DNA of 64,000 nucleotides from Flaccisagitta enflata (lineage: Eukaryota; Chaetognatha; Sagittoidea; Aphragmophora). This document shows, in pieces, positions 13,201 to 24,759 of the stretch. The DNA is taken from assembly GCA_965153355.1 (NCBI GenBank), contig OZ231127.1, positions 10,106,001-10,170,000 on the forward strand, given 5' to 3'. Every line of letters begins with the position of its first letter. Position 1 is the first letter of the stretch. The translations under genes and the position numbers were made by a program. Under the pieces are notes generated by a model. It did not search any database. It had not been told where the DNA came from and worked only from the letters and a program-made list of their open reading frames with translations.

Positions 13201-13760
13201 ACTAGCATGGGGATGCATCTAGCAATCCCTCAGCAATCTCTGTTACACTAACCTGGGGATGCACTCAGCAGTCCCTCAGCAGTCCCTCCTTAAGAGTAAC
13301 CCAATATGTAAAGTATGGCGCAGCAGTATATCTATTACTAGCATGGGGATGCATCTAGCAGTCCCTCAGCAGTCCCTATTACACTAACCTGGGGATGCAC
13401 TCAGCAGTCCCTTAGCAGTCCCTTCATAAGAATAACCCAATATTTAAAGTATGGCGCAGCAGTATAACTTTAACAAGCATGGGATGCATCTAGCAGTCCC
13501 TCAGCAGTCCCCATTAGAATCAAACTAAGCTGGGGATGCATCAAGTAGTCCCTCAGCAGTCCCTATTATACTATGCTGGGGATGCACTCAGCAGTCCCTC
13601 AGCTGTCCTTCCCTAAGAAATACCCAATATGTGAAGTGTGGCGCAGCAGTATATCTTTTTCTAGCATGGGGATGCATCAAGCAGTCCCTCAGCAACTTCT
13701 GTAACTAACCTGGGGATGTGCTCAGGAGTCCCTCCTTAAGAATAACCCAATACATAAAGT
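10230..13760 (+). repeat. 136-bp satellite array, plus orientation
   Basis: About 25 head-to-tail units of roughly 136 bp. Each unit holds two related half-blocks, GGGGATGCATCTAGCAGTCC and GGGGATGCACTCAGCAGTCC, each followed by CTCAGCAGTCC, then AACCCAATATGTAAAGTATG and GCGCAGCAGTATAAC. Unit ends are degenerate at 10230-10550 and 13490-13760. Open frames in it (for example 10479-10685) are periodic translations of the unit. The same satellite lies in the opposite orientation at 17011-18585. Confidence 0.95.
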
Positions 13761-13859
13761 TTGGCACACACGCAAAAGGAGTCTCTTTATTTCTAAATGC
13801 ATTCTTTCTTTTCTTTTCGCCTTTTCTTTTCTTTCTTTCTTTTCTCAACTTTCCCTGTT

Positions 13860-14045
13860 TTTTAGTTGCGTGCATGCGACTCTACATTCGCTTTGTCTGT
13901 TGGTTGGTCAGTCAGTTGTTTCGTTGGTCACACTTTACTTTTTAGTACCATTTTTTTTTACCTCACTGCTCCTGCCCAATTGGCGTCATGTATGGCCCCT
14001 GCCCACCCGTACACAACTTTGGTAGCTGTGTATGCGGCCTTGTTT
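13860..14045 (+). repeat. S-family repeat
   Basis: Starts with TTTTTTAGTTGCGTGCATGC and an imperfect hairpin, has CTCACTGCTCCTGCCCAATT and GCCCCTGCCCACCCGTACAC, and ends GTATGCGGCCTTGTTTTC. It lies just outside the satellite. Confidence 0.8.
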
Positions 14046-15224
14046 TCTTTCTTTTTGTCTATTGCTGATCCTCTTGGCAATCCACCTTATACCAACTTGT
14101 CAAACATTACTTATATTGAAGTGTCAACTACTTTCCTAACCCGTATTTAAGATGCCCTTGTTCCTTCATTGTACAGCTGCACTTCATGTGTGAATAAAAA
14201 CAAATCATTAATGACACAAAGAATTTGAAGCTAGCTTTCAAGTAACTCTTTCAGGTCCCTTGCTATGACCAACAATTAATCTTTGATAATGAGAAGTGAA
14301 ATCATAAAAAAAAAAGTAAAATACATGGTAGGAAGTGACAAGATGTATTTGTTTGCAATAGAAAAAGGAAAAAACACTGTGTGGTTGCATAATCTTTAAT
14401 GGCGACTCTTGCTCTGCTGCAAAACAGAAAATATTTTGACATGCTACAATGCTACGAGTTGGATGTATTTCATGAAGACCCTCAGAAAAAAAAAATTGAT
14501 TGAAGAAGATGCTATTCATTCAAACCAGAAAGGGAAAGTAAATTGTTTTCATGCTTCTTGTGCGCTTATAGCCAAATAGATATTTAATAAACACTCTTCA
14601 ACATTGGTAGACATCAGCGAGTTAAGAAAATATCTTTTTATATTTGTATTTTACTTTTGACATAGAGTAAAATATCTTTTGCTTTTTTTGTCCTGTTCCT
14701 GACCTTGCATACTTGACACAGAAATTTTAAACAAGGATGTTAAGTAATAACATGATAACATTTTCAAAAAGTAATTTACACAGTGAATGAAGCAAACTTC
14801 CAATACTTAGTAGAACAGTCCCCTCCCATGAAATAAGAAAGAATTGTTTTGAATAAAGAAAGGCTTGCTACCAATGATGAATACAAAAAGAAAAAAGAAA
14901 GTAAAAAGATATTCATTAATGGTAAGTATTGATTTAAGTCACACTTATCACTATCGGTAGACAGTGGTGACTTAACAAGGGTATGTTTAAAATAATATAT
15001 TTCTTACCAAAGCAATAACAGCAATGGAGTAAAGGTAACTAAACTAAAACATGGTAGAAGTATGTTAAAATGAATTACTGATGATTAAGTACTTGAAAAG
15101 TCCCACTTGTCACCATGGGTAGACAGTGGTGCCTTTTTAAAATGTAAATGGTTATTTGATGAACATCATTAAATCTTTGGCCATGTTTCTACCTTTGCTA
15201 GACATGGAAAAGGGCAATAAAAAT
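14046..15224. other. Spacer with diverged long-period repeat traces
   Basis: GGTAGACAGTGGTGACTTAA-like phrases recur at about 14600, 14955 and 15115, and CACAGTGAATGAAGC at 14780. These are older copies of the ~360-bp family that follows. No coding exon was recognised. Confidence 0.55.
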
Positions 15225-16480
15225 AGGGTATAACATCACAAATCGCCATCCTCTTTTTGACAAATATTCTGCACAGTGAATGAAGCTAATTTCCACTACT
15301 TAGAATACTACTCAAAAAGATTGATAGCCAATCATTACATTTCACACTAGTTTAACATTTGAATTGTATAGTGCTCAATCAGTTAGGTCATAAATCTTCT
15401 GTGAGATATGGAAACACAAGTATGCTGATGCTTTAGTGTGAAGAAACAAGAAAACTGTTTCATCATTGATACATTGGTGGGTTGGCCAGTGGGTCCGATA
15501 ATTTGCTTAGCATAAAAGAGCTTTTTTTTTATTGGGGCCCAAAAAATTTATTTCCAGACCTGAAGTAGAAAAACCAAACTAGGGTATAATGTAACAAATC
15601 GCCATCCTCTTTCTGATAAATATTCTACACAGTGAATGAAGCTAATTTCCACTACTTAAAATACTAATCAAAAAGATTGATAGCCAATCATTACATTTCA
15701 CCCTATTTTGATTTCTTTGCACATGCAAAAGAAAACATCTAATTTGTATAGTGGTCAAGCAGTTTGGTCATAAATCTTCTGTGAGACATGGAAACACAAG
15801 TATGCTGATGCTTTAGTTTGAAGAACCAAGAAAACTGTTTGTTCATTCTTACATTGGTTGGTTGGCCAGTGAGTCTGAAAATTTGCTTAGCATCATTGAG
15901 AGACATTTTTTGTGTGGCCCTTAAAAAAATTGTTTTACTGACCTGAAGAAGGGAAACCAAACTAGGGTATAATGTAACAAATCGCCATCTTATTTTTGAT
16001 AAATATTCTACACAGTGAATGAAGCTAATTTCTACTACTTAGAATACTACTCAAAAAGATTGATAGCCAATCATTACATATCACCCTAGTTTGATTTCTG
16101 TGCACATGCCAAAATAAACATTCAAATTGGATAGTATTCAAGCATTTTGCACATAAATCTTTTGTGAGACATGGCAACACACATATTTTGCTTCTTTAGT
16201 TTGTGGAACCAAGGAAAAGTGGTTAATTTAGATAATTTACAATTTAGATAATTTGCTTAGCAAAATTGTGACTTTCTGTGGCCCTTCTTAAAATCTTCCA
16301 GACCTGAAGAAGAAAAACCTAACTAGGGTACAATGTAACGAATCGCCATCCACTTTTTGAAAAATATTCTACACAGTGAATGAAGCCAATTTCCACTACT
16401 TAGAATACTACTCAAAAAGATTGATAGCCAATCATTACATTTCACACTAGTTTTATCTTTGTGGCGCCTTACACTACTTG
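15225..16480. repeat. 360-380-bp tandem repeat, four copies
   Basis: Copies begin at about 15225, 15581, 15964 and 16325 with AGGGTATAATGTAACAAATC, followed by GCCATCCTCTTT and GAATGAAGCTAATTTCCACT. Spacings are 356, 383 and 361 bp. The fourth copy is truncated. It lies between the two opposing satellite arrays. Confidence 0.9.
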
Positions 16481-17010
16481 AGTTATGGAGAATCACTTTG
16501 GTTTGAAATTTGTTTATAGTATGTCGTATGTCAAGATACAAATTTTCTGCCTTCCCTATCAAATCAGAACCACTAATTATCCATGAAATGAAGCTTTTAG
16601 CTTGTCATTGCATGGTTGCATGGCAACTGGCAAGTGGGCTGAATTTTTTGCAAAGGCCAAAATAACAAACAAAAAAAGTGTTATGAAAGAAAAAAAAAAA
16701 AAAACTACTAAAATGAATTGCTAATTTAGAGAATTACGTCTACAGCGATTCTTTTTAGCCGCTAGTTTTGGATGACATTCCGCGCAGCCAATCATGGTAT
16801 TGCTGGAGATGACTCACTTTGCAAGGCCTTCAGATTTTTTTTTTGAAAATGTATGGATGGTTGCAGAATTGGGGAAAAAAGGGAAAAAAAATAAATTAAA
16901 TTGGGAGGAGCTTTGAAAAAGAATGAATAAAAGTTCAAGTGAGACAGACAAAGTGACCCTGTAATTAGTGCTTAACACTGGTCATTGTAGTTCATGAACA
17001 CTCACCAGCC
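16481..17010. other. Non-coding spacer before inverted satellite
   Basis: AT-rich with several A or T homopolymers. No gene or RNA feature was recognised. Confidence 0.5.
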
Positions 17011-18585
17011 AGGTTAATGTAATAGGGACTGCTGAGGGACTGCTAGATGCATCCCCATGCTAGTTAAAGTTATACTGCTGCGCCATACTTTACATATTGG
17101 GTTACTCTTAAGGAGGGACTGCTGAGGGACTGCTGAGTGCATCCCCAGGTTAGTGTAGTAGGGACTGCTGAGGGACTGCTAGATGCATCCCCATACTAGT
17201 TAGTTATACTGCTGCGCCATGCTTTACATATTGGGTTATTCTTATGAAGGGACTGCTGAGGGACTGCTGAGTGCATCCCCAGGATAGTGTAATAGGGACT
17301 GCTGAGGGACTGCTAGATGCATCCCCATGCTAGTTAAAGATATACTGCTGCGCCATACTTTACATATTGGGCTATTCATAAGGAGGGACTGCTGAGGGAC
17401 TGCTGAGTGCATCCCCAGGTTAGTGTAATAGGGACTGCTGAGGGACTGCTAGATGCATCCCCATGCTAGTTAAAGATATACTGCTGTGCCATACTTTACA
17501 TATTGGGTTATTCTTAAGGAGGAACTGCTAAGGGACTGCTAGATGCATCCCCATGCTAGTTGTACTGCTGCGCCATATTTTACATATTGGGTTATTCTTA
17601 AGGAGGGACTGCTGAGGGACTGCTGAGTGCATCCCCAGGTTAATGTAATAGGGACTGCTGAGGGACTGCTAGATGCATCCCCATGCTAGTTAAAGTTATA
17701 CTGCTTTGCATACTTTACATATTGGGTTATTCTTAAGGAGGGACTGCTGAGTGTATCCCCAGGATAGTGTAATAGGGACTGCTGCGGGACTGCTAGATAC
17801 ATCCCCATGCTAGTTAGTTATACTGCTGCGCCATACTTTACTTATTAGGTTATTACAAGAAAGGGACTACTGAGTGCCTTACCCAAGAGAGTGTGTAAGA
17901 CTGCTAGGGAAGGCTGCAGATGCATCCCCATGCTAGTTGTTATACTGCTGTGCCATACTTTACTTATTGGTTTTTACCAGAAGGGACATAAGGACTGGGC
18001 ATCCCCAGGTGCAGTCATAGGGACTGCTGGGGGCTGCTGAGATCCATCCCCATGCTAGTTAGTTATACTGCTTTGCATCACTTTACATATTGGTTTATTC
18101 TTGGGGAGGGACTGCTGAGGGACTGCTGAGTGCATCCCCAGGTTAGTGTAATAAGGACTGCTGAGGGACTGCTAGATGCATCCCATGCTAGTTAATGTTA
18201 TACTGCTCGCCATACTTTACATATTGGGTTGGCTTAGGAGGGACTGTGAGGGACTGCTGAGTGCATCCCCAAGTTAGTGTAATAGGGACTGCTGAGGGAC
18301 TGCTAGATGCATCCCATGCTAGTTGATGTTATACTCTTTGCATATAAAATTACATATTGAGTTGCACTCTTAAGGAGGGACTGCTGAGGGACTGCTGAGT
18401 GCATCTGAGTTAGTGTAGTAGGGACTGCTGAGGACTGCAGATGCATCCCCATAGATTAGTTATAACATGCGCCATACTTTACATATGGGGTTATTCTTAG
18501 CAAAGAGGACTGCTGAGGACTGCCGAGTGCATCCCCAGGATTTAGTGTAATAAGGGACTGTGAGGACTGCTAGAGCAATGCATGT
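17011..18585 (-). repeat. 136-bp satellite array, inverted copy ending at the gap
   Basis: Same unit as 10230-13760 read on the other strand (GGGACTGCTGAGGGACTGCT, ATGCATCCCCATGCTAGTTA). Units are regular to about 17840. After that, units show many small deletions and substitutions up to the N gap, as expected either for array-edge decay or for poor consensus sequence next to an unresolved assembly gap. Confidence 0.93.
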
Positions 18586-18618
18586 NNNNNNNNNNNNNNN
18601 NNNNNNNNNNNNNNNNNN
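18586..18618. other. Assembly gap (33 N)
   Basis: Run of N bases. It interrupts the satellite, so the true array length and the linkage between the left and right halves of the window are not proven by sequence. Confidence 1.
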
Positions 18619-18860
18619 TGATTTTAACTCCAGTGTATAGTCAAATAACGTTCAAATGAACACGCTTGTAACGAAATTTTGTCTATAAAGGAAAAAAAAA
18701 GCAAGTCTCTTTAAAGAAGTACTATCTTGGCAAAAATAAAAGTCCAGGACGTTTTGTCATATTATAGCTTTGATATACATAATTTGATATGAAAATTGGC
18801 GACCAAAATAAAGCTTCTAAGCAGGGCTAGCAAATGGTCCAAAGCTGAAACTCATTGAGT

Positions 18861-19060
18861 TTTTAGTCGCGTGCACGCGACTCTACAACCTACTCTGTCC
18901 GTCGGTCGGAAACAAATTGGTCCGTAACACTTTGCTTTTTCGGCGTTTATGGGCGGTTTTGGGGTTTGGGGTTTGGGGTTTTGGGGTTTTGTGGTCCATT
19001 CCATCCCTGCTCCTGCCCACACGCACGCGACTTGGGTAGCCGTGTATCCGGCCTTGTTTG
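18861..19060 (+). repeat. S-family repeat, canonical copy
   Basis: Begins TTTTAGTCGCGTGCACGCGA; the 16-mer GTCGCGTGCACGCGAC is a perfect palindrome. It continues with GTCCGTCGGTCGG and ends GTATCCGGCCTTGTTTG. A short TTGGGG-rich stutter sits at 18957-18996. Confidence 0.88.
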
Positions 19061-19272
19061 TTCAGATTTTACATCAAAATAAGTGAATGTGTTGATTCCA
19101 GGAAATGGACACAAAACTTGAATAGAATATGAATGCATGACATTTTGTTACAGTGTTACCTTGATATGCAGAATTTGAAAGGAAAATCAGTGACCGTTTT
19201 AAAGCTGTTGATAAGGGCTATCTTTTGCCGCCAAGCAGAGATTAATAGCTCTAATATTTTGGATTCTACATC

Positions 19273-19445
19273 AACAAGGCCGGATACACGGCTACCGAAG
19301 TCGCGTGCGGGTGGGCAGGGGCCATATTTGAGGTCACTAGACCATTTGGGCAGGAGCATCATGTCCAAAAATAAAAATCATAAAAAAGTAAAGTGAGACC
19401 GACCGACAAAGCGGAGTGTAGAGTCGCGTGCACGCAACTAAAAAG
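19273..19445 (-). repeat. S-family repeat, canonical copy
   Basis: Reads AACAAGGCCGGATACACGGC at the left and GAGTCGCGTGCACGCAACTA at the right, the reverse of the copy at 18861-19060. The two form an inverted pair about 210 bp apart. Confidence 0.88.
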
Positions 19446-19821
19446 AGTGAGAACATTGATTCTCAGAAATGCTAAAAAATTGTGTAGAGGTACTCCACTT
19501 TGAAATGGCATTATACTCTTTATCAAGACATTCCCTTACAGATGCAAGCGGTTTCTAAACTCTAAAAAGGTTATTCTAAATACTGGACTAATGAAAATGG
19601 TCATTATTTCATCAGATTTTAAGTCAAACCATTCCTTTATCCAGCTTGGACTTTTATTTTTTCCAAGATAGTATATTGTCTTTAACAAAATATTTTTGTA
19701 ATCCCTGGGAGTTCGTTAGAAAGAGTTTTAACTGTAGTTCATAGTTCTTTTTTGGTAGTAATTTAAAAAAAATAGTTAAGATTTGTTTTTCTTTTCTTTT
19801 TATTTTGTTACATCCAAGTAG
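19446..19821. other. Spacer, no gene seen
   Basis: AT-rich sequence between two S-family copies, lacking coding or RNA signal. Confidence 0.5.
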
Positions 19822-20089
19822 TTTTTAGTCGCGTGCACGCGACTCTACAACCCACTCTGTCCGTCTGTCAGTCTGTCCGTCTGTCCGTCGGTCCGTTGGT
19901 AACGCTTTGCTTTTGTTTGTCGTTTTACGCCATTTTAATTCATTCTAAGTCATTTTAAGTTATTTAAAGTTAATTATAGTCAATTCATCTTTAGTCTCTT
20001 AGTCTTTTGGTCTTTTTGTCTTTTAGTTTAGTCTTATGGTCTAATGGTCTTAACTACCGCACGCGACTGTAAGGTGTTGGCCTTGTTTC
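19822..20089 (+). repeat. S-family repeat with expanded interior
   Basis: Starts TTTTAGTCGCGTGCACGCGA and ends GTTGGCCTTGTTTC. The middle is replaced by stuttering TTAGTCTTTTGGTCTT-like sequence, so this copy is longer than its relatives. Confidence 0.75.
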
Positions 20090-20390
20090 AAAATGATTGG
20101 CACTTTCATATGAATCTTGTACAAAGGCATATTTTCAATTGTGTCTATTGACCTTTTTTTTCTGTTTAACCTACAATATGAATTTCATCCCTTGAATATT
20201 GTGATGAATTTATCTCAAAAATTCTTGGAATTGGAAAAAATATAGCTTTTATGCATAGATATACAGATTTTTGCACTATTTTGCATCCACAAAATTAGTC
20301 AACATGTCAGCTAGTTAATTTTGGTTGTTTACTACCATAGATTCTTTTTTTCTTCAAAATTTCAACTTGTTTTAACTCTGTTAGTTACAG

Positions 20391-20633
20391 TTAACCTCCG
20401 CCGGTCCTATATATTGAATACAACTTGCCGATAAAGTCGTAGTGGATGTGGCAAGGATGGCAGAGTTGGTAGTACTGGTCCCAATGTTCGTTGACGCGAT
20501 TGACACGAGTTTGTGGATCGGTGAGGTAAGTGACAAATTCAGGAAAGGTGACGTCGTTGCCTTTGGCTAGAGACTCTGCTTTGGCATCCCGACGATAACG
20601 CGAGATGATGTTACGACCAAACGAACAATCATG
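20391..20633 (-). pseudogene. Carbohydrate sulfotransferase (CHST, Sulfotransfer_2) fragment: decayed gene or single exon
   Basis: An 81-codon open frame (80 residues plus TAA at 20393-20391) matches the C-terminal half of the Golgi HNK-1/chondroitin sulfotransferase family, type II membrane enzymes that transfer sulfate from PAPS to glycans. Visible family blocks in order are FGRNIISRYRRDA, VTFPEFVTYLTDP, EHWDQYYQLCHPC and YDFIGK. These normally follow the 3'-phosphate-binding motif. I do not find the PAPS-binding motifs (5'-PSB or 3'-PB) upstream on the minus strand. The frame passes into a 13-base G run (20634-20646), and similarity ends at YDFIGK before a stop. It may be an exon ending near 20421 at a GT (GK|TT|GTATTC) or a pseudogene fragment. 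It is antisense to, and about 1 kb upstream of, the first dynein exon. Family match is clear; functional status is unknown. Confidence 0.75.
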
Positions 20634-21006
20634 CCCCCCCCCCCCCGGGCTGTCCCCATTCTTCCCAACGCCTTTAATGTGACCTCGTTTATGACCCTTG
20701 TTCTCGATATGTAATATGCATAGCTCGTTGGTCTTTACACAGTGATGATTTCGCGTTCATGTCCGTCGGGATTTTGAGAGGTTTCTTTGAAACTTTGACC
20801 AAAGAGAACGGTTGCAACTAGCCAGGGCGTTAGATGATCAAAAATGAAGAATATGAGTCTTAGGCTCGGAGATAGGGAGAGGGGGCTGACGAGCGCGACA
20901 TCCCCCCCCCCAAAAAAAAAGAAAATAAAATAAAAAAAAACCCCAATCTTGAATCTTGGCTTTGCTGCATCACAAACTGTAAAATCCCCCTCGATGGAAA
21001 GAAAAC
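20634..21006. other. Spacer upstream of the sulfotransferase fragment
   Basis: Contains two C homopolymers (20634-20646 and about 20902-20911) and A runs. The minus-strand frame remains open for some distance but shows no sulfotransferase motif. Confidence 0.45.
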
Positions 21007-21437
21007 CACTAACGCTACTTTATCCCACTCAACCCACCTAACGCTGCTTTGTCCCACGCAACCCACCAAACGCTACGTTATCCCACTCAACCCACCTAAC
21101 GCCACTTTATCCCACTCAACCCACCTAACACAACTATATCCCACACAACCCTCCTAACGCTACTTTATCCCACGTAACCCACCTAACACTGCTTCTTCCC
21201 ACTCAACCCACCTATCACTACTTTATCCCACTCAACCCACCTGACGCCACTTTATCCCACTCAACCCACCCAACGCTACTCTATCCCACTCAACGCACCT
21301 AACGCTACTTTATCCCATGCAACCGACCTAACGCTGCTTTATCCCACTCAACCCACCTAAAGCTACTTTATCTCACTTAACCAATTTAACGCTACTTTAT
21401 CCCACTCAACCCACCTAACGCTACTTTAACCCACTCG
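21007..21437. repeat. 29-bp minisatellite
   Basis: About 14-15 imperfect copies of CCCACCTAACGCTACTTTAT plus CCCACTCAA, 29 bp each. It ends about 200 bp before the first dynein exon. Confidence 0.93.
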
Positions 21438-21639
21438 GCCTTTTCTTCCCCTCTCACTAGTCGTCTCTTTCATCATTCATTCCCGCTTTTTTTCGGCAAT
21501 CCCTATGGTCGTTTTGCGTCTTTCTTGTCCACTCTTTTCTCTCTCTCCTCCCAACCCTGTCTCCTCAATCTCGGCCGCCATTTTCTCTCATTTCTTCCCG
21601 AGTTCACCCTCGGCTCTAAACCTTCTTTTCTTCATCCAG

Positions 21640-21845
21640 GCATAAAGCCGAAGCGCGTTCAAGGTGACAAACCGGGCGTGAAAGTGGACGATTACTGGGA
21701 GCCCGGCAAAGCGCTGCTACAAGATCCCGCCAAGTTCCTCGAATCTCTTTTCAAATACGACAAAGACAATATTCCCGACGCCACAATCCAAAAGATTCAA
21801 ACTTACATCGACTCGGATAGCTTCACACCCTCCGCTATTTCAAAA
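21640..21845 (+). CDS. DNAH1-like: Axonemal dynein heavy chain (DNAH1-like), exon a: microtubule-binding domain
   Basis: Exon of an inner-arm axonemal dynein heavy chain, the ATP-driven motor of cilia and flagella. It encodes 68 residues including GIKPKRV, DDYWEPGKALL and FLESLFKYDKDNI. These are hallmark blocks of the globular microtubule-binding domain at the tip of the stalk between AAA4 and AAA5. The acceptor is a pyrimidine tract ending TTCATCCAG; the exon enters in phase 1 and leaves in phase 0 after AAA with donor GTACGA. The next exon (28173) continues exactly in family order. Blocks resemble DNAH1 most closely in my memory of the family, but the related single-headed DNAH3/7/12 types are not excluded. 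The preceding exon (stalk CC1/AAA4) was not found between here and the N gap. Confidence 0.93.
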
Positions 21846-21868
21846 GTACGAAATTGTTTTGTTTCTGT

Positions 21869-22570
<702 letters not shown>

Positions 22571-22628
22571 GAATGAATAAATAAATGAATGAATGAATGA
22601 ATGAATGAATGAATGAATGAATGAATGA
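22571..22628. repeat. (GAAT)n microsatellite
   Basis: Tandem GAAT tetramers in the dynein intron. Minus-strand frames read FIHSFIHS and are spurious. Confidence 0.95.
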
Positions 22629-23145
22629 ACAACAGCATGAAAATTAGTGTGGTTATGCATGAGAGGTAATAGGAATGAAGAAGGAAGACAGAATTGACCG
22701 TTTTGCGCATTTTAAACGTAAGCGTGACCGACCAACCGACCGACCGACGGACGGACATGACCTCACACAGAAGTGCGTCGACGCACTTAAAAATCAAATC
22801 CAGTACTTGAAAACGAGTTTACAATGATCGATGAGACCGTTTGGGAGCGGCAAGTAAATCGCTTTGAAAGCGTCGTTGTGTCATAGACATAAATCGACAA
22901 CCCGAATCAGACCAGCCACCAAGCTCAGACCGGCCACCAAGCTCGTTCATGGCTACCAAGGCCTTTTCCAATCTAATCTCATTAAGGCCAACTTGTCACT
23001 CTATTTATAGCAGCCTCTAAAGGCTTTCCTTCTATCGAGTCGTCCGTGCCGACTTGTTTACTTTGTAATTGAGGTCTTCCATCTTTCGCGAAGTTGTCTT
23101 GATCAAATTTGTATTCAATTCGCTTCTCTCTTTTAGCCTCTGTCT
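22629..23145. other. Dynein intron, no gene seen
   Basis: Unique-looking sequence with an ACCGACCGACCGACGGACGG stutter near 22728-22755 that resembles an S-family interior. No exon recognised. Confidence 0.45.
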
Positions 23146-23159
23146 CTGTCTCTCTCTGC

Positions 23160-23232
<73 letters not shown>
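23146..23232. repeat. (CT)n microsatellite
   Basis: CTGTCT grading to uninterrupted CT for about 65 bases. Confidence 0.95.
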
Positions 23233-23235
<3 letters not shown>

Positions 23236-23525
23236 CCTTCCTTCACACTTGGCAACACTCGAGAGAGATAAGGCAGTGGAGCTCCATCTAATAATGAGTG
23301 GAAGAGTAAACTTTGCCCCTCGGGGTTTTTGACCAATGTCCGTGTATGCTGAGATCGGACGGACGTGGTTTGGAGGTAGAAATTATACTCCTGGAGTACG
23401 ATTATGTGCATTTCAACACAGTCTACGACTTTCCGTACATGTCCCCTCGCTTCGTACGTGTCAGTCTCCTCTCGATTTAGGCCAAACGCACCCCCAAACT
23501 ATCTTAAGAAACCCGAAATTGCATC

Positions 23526-23765
23526 CAGGGCCGTGGAGAGAGGGCTCACCCCCATCCGAGATGGAAAGCCTGGTCCTTAGGGGGTACGGCAGGGGAAGGG
23601 GGTTGAGATTTGACTTTTATGAGAAAAAAAAAGAAGGGAATGAAAAAATAATTTAAAATTAATTTCAAAGCAGAAATTTGATGTACAAAATTAAAAGTAT
23701 GAGCTTTTGAGAGCTTGCGTAAAAAAGGGAGGGGAGGCCGCCCGCCTTTTCTCTTCACGGCCCTG
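23526..23765. mobile_element. 240-bp hAT-like MITE
   Basis: Ends are inverted repeats: CAGGGCCGTGGAGAGAGGGC on the left and the complement of CAGGGCCGTGAAGAGAAAAG on the right. Flanking 8-mers are similar (ATTGCATC left, AATGCATG right; 6 of 8 match). CAGGGCCG ends with 8-bp duplications are typical of hAT-derived miniature elements. It lies inside the dynein intron and has no coding capacity. Confidence 0.7.
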
Positions 23766-24015
23766 AATGCATGTACGTGATACCAAGATTGAAGATGCCA
23801 ACGCTTTGCCGCTTTCTAATCAGGAAAAATTATCTTACGCCATGCCTCATAATAGGCGTCATTACATTTTATGATGACATACTCCCATTTCGTTACTCCG
23901 TGGATTAACCATGCCCACAATTTTGTCAAGATAGTGGAGCTATCCTTACTTTCAATCTCTCTGCCATTTTCTTCCCTTTCCGTCTTCTCTTTCCTTCCGT
24001 CTCGCTATCTTTCCT
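23766..24015. other. Dynein intron spacer
   Basis: No recognisable feature before the TTTC tract. Confidence 0.4.
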
Positions 24016-24023
24016 CTTTCTTC

Positions 24024-24102
<79 letters not shown>

Positions 24103-24360
24103 GTTTCTTTCTTTATAAATCACATCCTTTCTTTCATTCTTGTTTTTTTACTTTCTTTACATCTTTATTTCTTTCTCTCCTCTTTCTTTCCTTCTTTAGA
24201 TTTCTCCTTCTTTCATTCTTTCTTTTTTTCTTTCTTTGGATCTCTCTTTCTTTCTTTCTTTCCTTTTCAGTTTTCCATTCTCTGTCTTTTCTTTCTTATT
24301 CTTTCTTTCTATCTTACCTTCTTTTCCTCTTTATCTCTATCTTTTTTTCTTTCTTTCATT
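24016..24360. repeat. (TTTC)n microsatellite and flanking T/C-rich sequence
   Basis: Near-perfect TTTC for about 85 bases (24020-24105), then decayed TTTC-like sequence to 24360. Long Phe/Leu/Ser frames through it are artefacts. Confidence 0.95.
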
Positions 24361-24614
24361 CCGAAAGAAAGGCAAAACAACCAATTTTTTTGTTCAACAT
24401 CCACAAGTTATGCAAATATTGACCTTAATTTGATTTTCTGATTTGGTTTATGAAGAGTCAACACTTTTCATGTCCACTGATCCAGTCGCACTTTTTACCC
24501 ATGTGGAATGATTTTAGAAAAATAATTCTTATTTAATTTTTTTTCCCTTGAAGAAAGTCTATGCATTCAAAGCACAGTAATCATCCCAGGAACAGGGTCT
24601 TTTCATCGAAATGT

Positions 24615-24615
24615 T

Positions 24616-24691
<76 letters not shown>

Positions 24692-24692
24692 T
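24615..24692. repeat. (TTTC)n microsatellite
   Basis: Second TTTC tract in the same intron, about 78 bases. Confidence 0.95.
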
Positions 24693-24759
24693 ATTTCTAT
24701 CTTCCTTTTTGTCTTTCTTTTCTTTTGTCTTGCTTTCCCTTGTCTTGCTTTCCCTTTTT

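Noticed and set aside
10230-13760. Regular direct repeats suggesting a CRISPR array
   Set aside because: The whole 136-bp unit repeats with no unique spacers, the genome is eukaryotic and the repeat has internal half-unit structure. It is a satellite.
18957-18996. TTGGGG-rich stutter as a ciliate-type telomere repeat
   Set aside because: Only about 40 bases, internal to an S-family repeat, with irregular spacing.
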